A DNA stretch of 6,656 nt from NCBI GenBank assembly GCA_038254365.1, contig JBBSGI010000110.1, positions 1 through 6,656 on the forward strand, written 5' to 3'. The position numbers and the translations under genes are program-made. The DNA comes from JAWWPG01 sp038254365 (lineage in GTDB: Bacteria; Actinomycetota; Actinomycetes; Propionibacteriales; Nocardioidaceae). The notes beneath the pieces are model-generated. The model searched no databases and was not told the DNA's origin. It worked only from the letters and a program-made list of their open reading frames with translations. Shown piece after piece: positions 5,701 through 6,656 of the stretch. Each line of letters opens with the position of its first letter. Positions within the stretch are counted from its first letter, which is position 1.

Positions 5701-5958
5701 TCACTCGGCCGCGAGAACGATGTTGACGACCCGGCGTCCGCGACGGGTGCCGAACTCGACAGCGCCCGGAGCCAGGGCGAACAGGGTGTCGTCGCCGCCA
5801 CGCCCCACGTTCACGCCGGGATGGAAGTGGGTGCCCCGCTGGCGGACGATGATCTCGCCGGCGTTGACGACCTGGCCGCCGAAGCGCTTGACGCCGAGGC
5901 GCTGCGCGTTGCTGTCGCGGCCGTTCTTGCTGGAGCCGAGACCCTTCTTGTGTGCCAT
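5701..5958 (-). CDS. rpmA: 50S ribosomal protein L27
   Basis: L27 sits near the peptidyl transferase centre, its N-terminal tail reaching toward the P-site tRNA. The 85-aa product shows the family features: N-terminus MAHKKGLGSSKNGRDSNAQR, then LGVKRFGGQVVNAGEIIVRQ (21-40) and RGTHFHPGVNVGRGGDDTLF (41-60), and a short basic C-terminal strand. Length is standard. There is no cleavable N-terminal extension of the kind seen in Firmicutes. ATG 5958 follows GAAGGAAA at good spacing; the longer open frame upstream is the intergenic spacer. It lies 68 bp after rplU and 25 bp before obgE, all on one strand. Confidence 0.98.
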   Translation of the reverse strand: MAHKKGLGSSKNGRDSNAQRLGVKRFGGQVVNAGEIIVRQRGTHFHPGVNVGRGGDDTLFALAPGAVEFGTRRGRRVVNIVLAAE

Positions 5959-6009
5959 GACGTTTCCTTCGCCTCGTTCAGGTGGTCCGGGTCGTCCCGG
6001 GGAACTGCT

Positions 6010-6030
6010 GTGAGCCGCCGCGGCGGTCAC
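6010..6030 (-). promoter_or_regulatory. GC-rich hairpin at the rplU stop codon
   Basis: The perfect 12-bp palindrome CCGCCGCGGCGG (6015-6026) is extended outward by GTGA/TCAC with one bulged base. In the rplU mRNA this gives an 8-bp stem with a CGCG loop that spans the UGA stop codon (6027-6029). It may stabilise the 3' end of the rplU message or partly stop polymerase before rpmA. No U-tract follows. Confidence 0.4.
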
Positions 6031-6338
6031 TTCGTGTTGATCGCGGTGACCTTGACCTGGGTGTAGTGCTGGCGGTGACCCTGCCGCTTGCGGTAGCCGG
6101 TCTTGTTCTTGTACTTGAGGATGTGGATCTTCGGGCCTTTGGTCGGGCCAACCACCTCGGCCTGCACGTCGACCTTGGCCAGGGCCTTGGTGTCGGTGGT
6201 CACCTCAGCGCCGTCCACCACGAGGACCGCGGCCAGCGACAGGCTCTCGCCCGGTGTGCAGTCAAGCTTGTCGATCTCGATGACGTCGCCAACGGCAACC
6301 TTCGTCTGCCGTCCGCCGTTGCGTACGATCGCGTACAC
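6027..6338 (-). CDS. rplU: 50S ribosomal protein L21
   Basis: L21 binds 23S rRNA in the large subunit and contacts L20. The 103-aa product starts VYAIVRNGGRQTKVAVGDVI (first residue read as Met), with the family's short Y-I-x-x-G-G-x-Q motif. It ends with the signature stretch KIHILKYKNKTGYRKRQGHR (74-93) followed by QHYTQVKV, which binds rRNA. Length is normal. GTG 6338 is the start: it aligns exactly with the usual N-terminus, and GAGGAAG lies 10-11 bases upstream. No in-frame ATG exists nearby. It is the first gene of the rplU-rpmA-obgE operon and has its own promoter 123 bp upstream. Confidence 0.97.
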   Translation of the reverse strand: MYAIVRNGGRQTKVAVGDVIEIDKLDCTPGESLSLAAVLVVDGAEVTTDTKALAKVDVQAEVVGPTKGPKIHILKYKNKTGYRKRQGHRQHYTQVKVTAINTK

Positions 6339-6454
6339 CGCGAGCTCACTTCCTCGTTGAATGACTCTTTGGCGGGGCCCAACCGACCGAAGCACGGGTG
6401 GGCGCCACAACCGCGCCTAGTGGTGCGCGGGGCAGGCGGGCCGCAGCACACCAG
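6339..6454 (-). promoter_or_regulatory. 5' leader of the rplU mRNA
   Basis: About 115 nt lie between the predicted transcription start and the rplU GTG. Right at the start, GGTGTGC pairs with GCGCACC (7 bp with one G-U, plus-strand arms 6446-6452 and 6422-6428) around a GC-rich loop. The wobble pairs only in the minus-strand RNA. GTGG-CGC-CCAC and a TTCG-containing stretch give smaller possible folds further on. The leader ends with GAGGAAG, the rplU ribosome-binding site. L21 mRNA leaders are known in Firmicutes. I cannot tell whether this one is regulatory. Confidence 0.35.
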
Positions 6455-6460
6455 AGGTCA

Positions 6461-6490
6461 AGTCTACGGATGCCAGGCCGCACCGGTCAA
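6461..6490 (-). promoter_or_regulatory. rplU-rpmA-obgE promoter
   Basis: The minus strand has TTGACC (plus-strand 6485-6490), an 18-bp spacer, and TAGACT (6461-6466). Both hexamers fit the housekeeping actinobacterial consensus (TTGACN, TAnnnT). Transcription should start around 6452-6455. It is the strongest promoter in the window and sits directly next to the tandem repeat array, whose last unit ends 10 bp upstream of the -35 box. Confidence 0.75.
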
Positions 6491-6500
6491 AACGCCGGCC

Positions 6501-6648
6501 GACCATCCGCCTCTCGTCCCCGACCATCCGCCTCTCGTGCCCCACCACGGGCGGATCGTGCCCCACCACGGGCGGATCGTGCCCCACCACGGGCGGATCG
6601 TGCCCCACCACGGGCGGATCGTGCGTCACCACGGGCGGATCCGTGCGT
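6501..6648. repeat. Seven-unit 21-bp tandem repeat array
   Basis: Seven units lie head to tail, six of 21 bp and a last one of 22 bp. Units 1 and 2 (6501-6521, 6522-6542) differ at one base from each other and begin GACCATCCGCCTCTCGT. Units 3 to 5 (6543-6605) are identical and begin CACCACGGGCGGATCGTG. Units 6 and 7 (6606-6648) share this beginning but end in GCGT, and unit 7 has one extra C. Each of units 3 to 6 contains the dyad CACG-N7-CGTG. The spacing of 21 bp equals two helical turns. The array may continue beyond the right edge. It is too regular, and has no unique spacers, for a CRISPR array. Confidence 0.9.
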
Positions 6649-6656
6649 CAGGAGAC

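Noticed and set aside
6417..6632. A 71-aa minus-strand frame with HDPPVVG heptad repeats
   Set aside because: It is a reading of the 21-bp DNA repeat that runs on through the rplU promoter and leader. It has no ribosome-binding site, and its non-repeat part looks non-coding.
6501..6648. CRISPR array
   Set aside because: Units are contiguous with no unique spacers, the period is only 21 bp, and no cas gene is visible.

Overview
The window comes from a high-GC actinobacterium. The genus cannot be named from this sequence. The evidence is the strong GC bias at third codon positions, GTG start codons (rplU, nadD, rsfS), TAnnnT-type -10 boxes, and the gene set rplU-rpmA-obgE ... nadD-rsfS-histidine phosphatase. 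That set matches the arrangement known from Mycobacterium and Streptomyces.

Right and centre (about 1530-6500), all on the minus strand and read from right to left: a 21-bp tandem repeat array (6501-6648) abuts a clear sigma70-type promoter (TTGACC-N18-TAGACT). This drives rplU (L21), rpmA (L27) and obgE (ribosome-assembly GTPase). Next come a conserved-looking unknown gene of 114 aa, a 48-aa single-pass membrane protein, nadD (NAD synthesis), rsfS (ribosomal silencing factor) and a histidine phosphatase resembling mycobacterial GpgP. tRNA-Ala(GGC), with its CCA encoded and a good intrinsic terminator behind it, closes the block. The theme is ribosome production and shut-down plus NAD supply. 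The proB and proA genes often found between obgE and nadD in actinobacteria are absent here.

Left (1-1530): a short accessory stretch. It holds the 3' end of an unrecognised plus-strand gene, a 239-bp gap with a 47-bp inverted repeat, an unrecognised 233-aa plus-strand gene followed by a hairpin, and a decayed fragment of what looks like an IS1380-type transposase spread over three reading frames. This part converges on the tRNA-Ala block and looks like insertion or decay next to the core operon.

I see no convincing undescribed multi-gene system. The most unusual item is the seven-unit 21-bp array directly upstream of the rplU promoter. Each unit carries a GGCGGAT core, in one orientation in five units and reversed in two. 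It could be a cluster of binding sites or the low-complexity tail of a gene continuing beyond the right edge.
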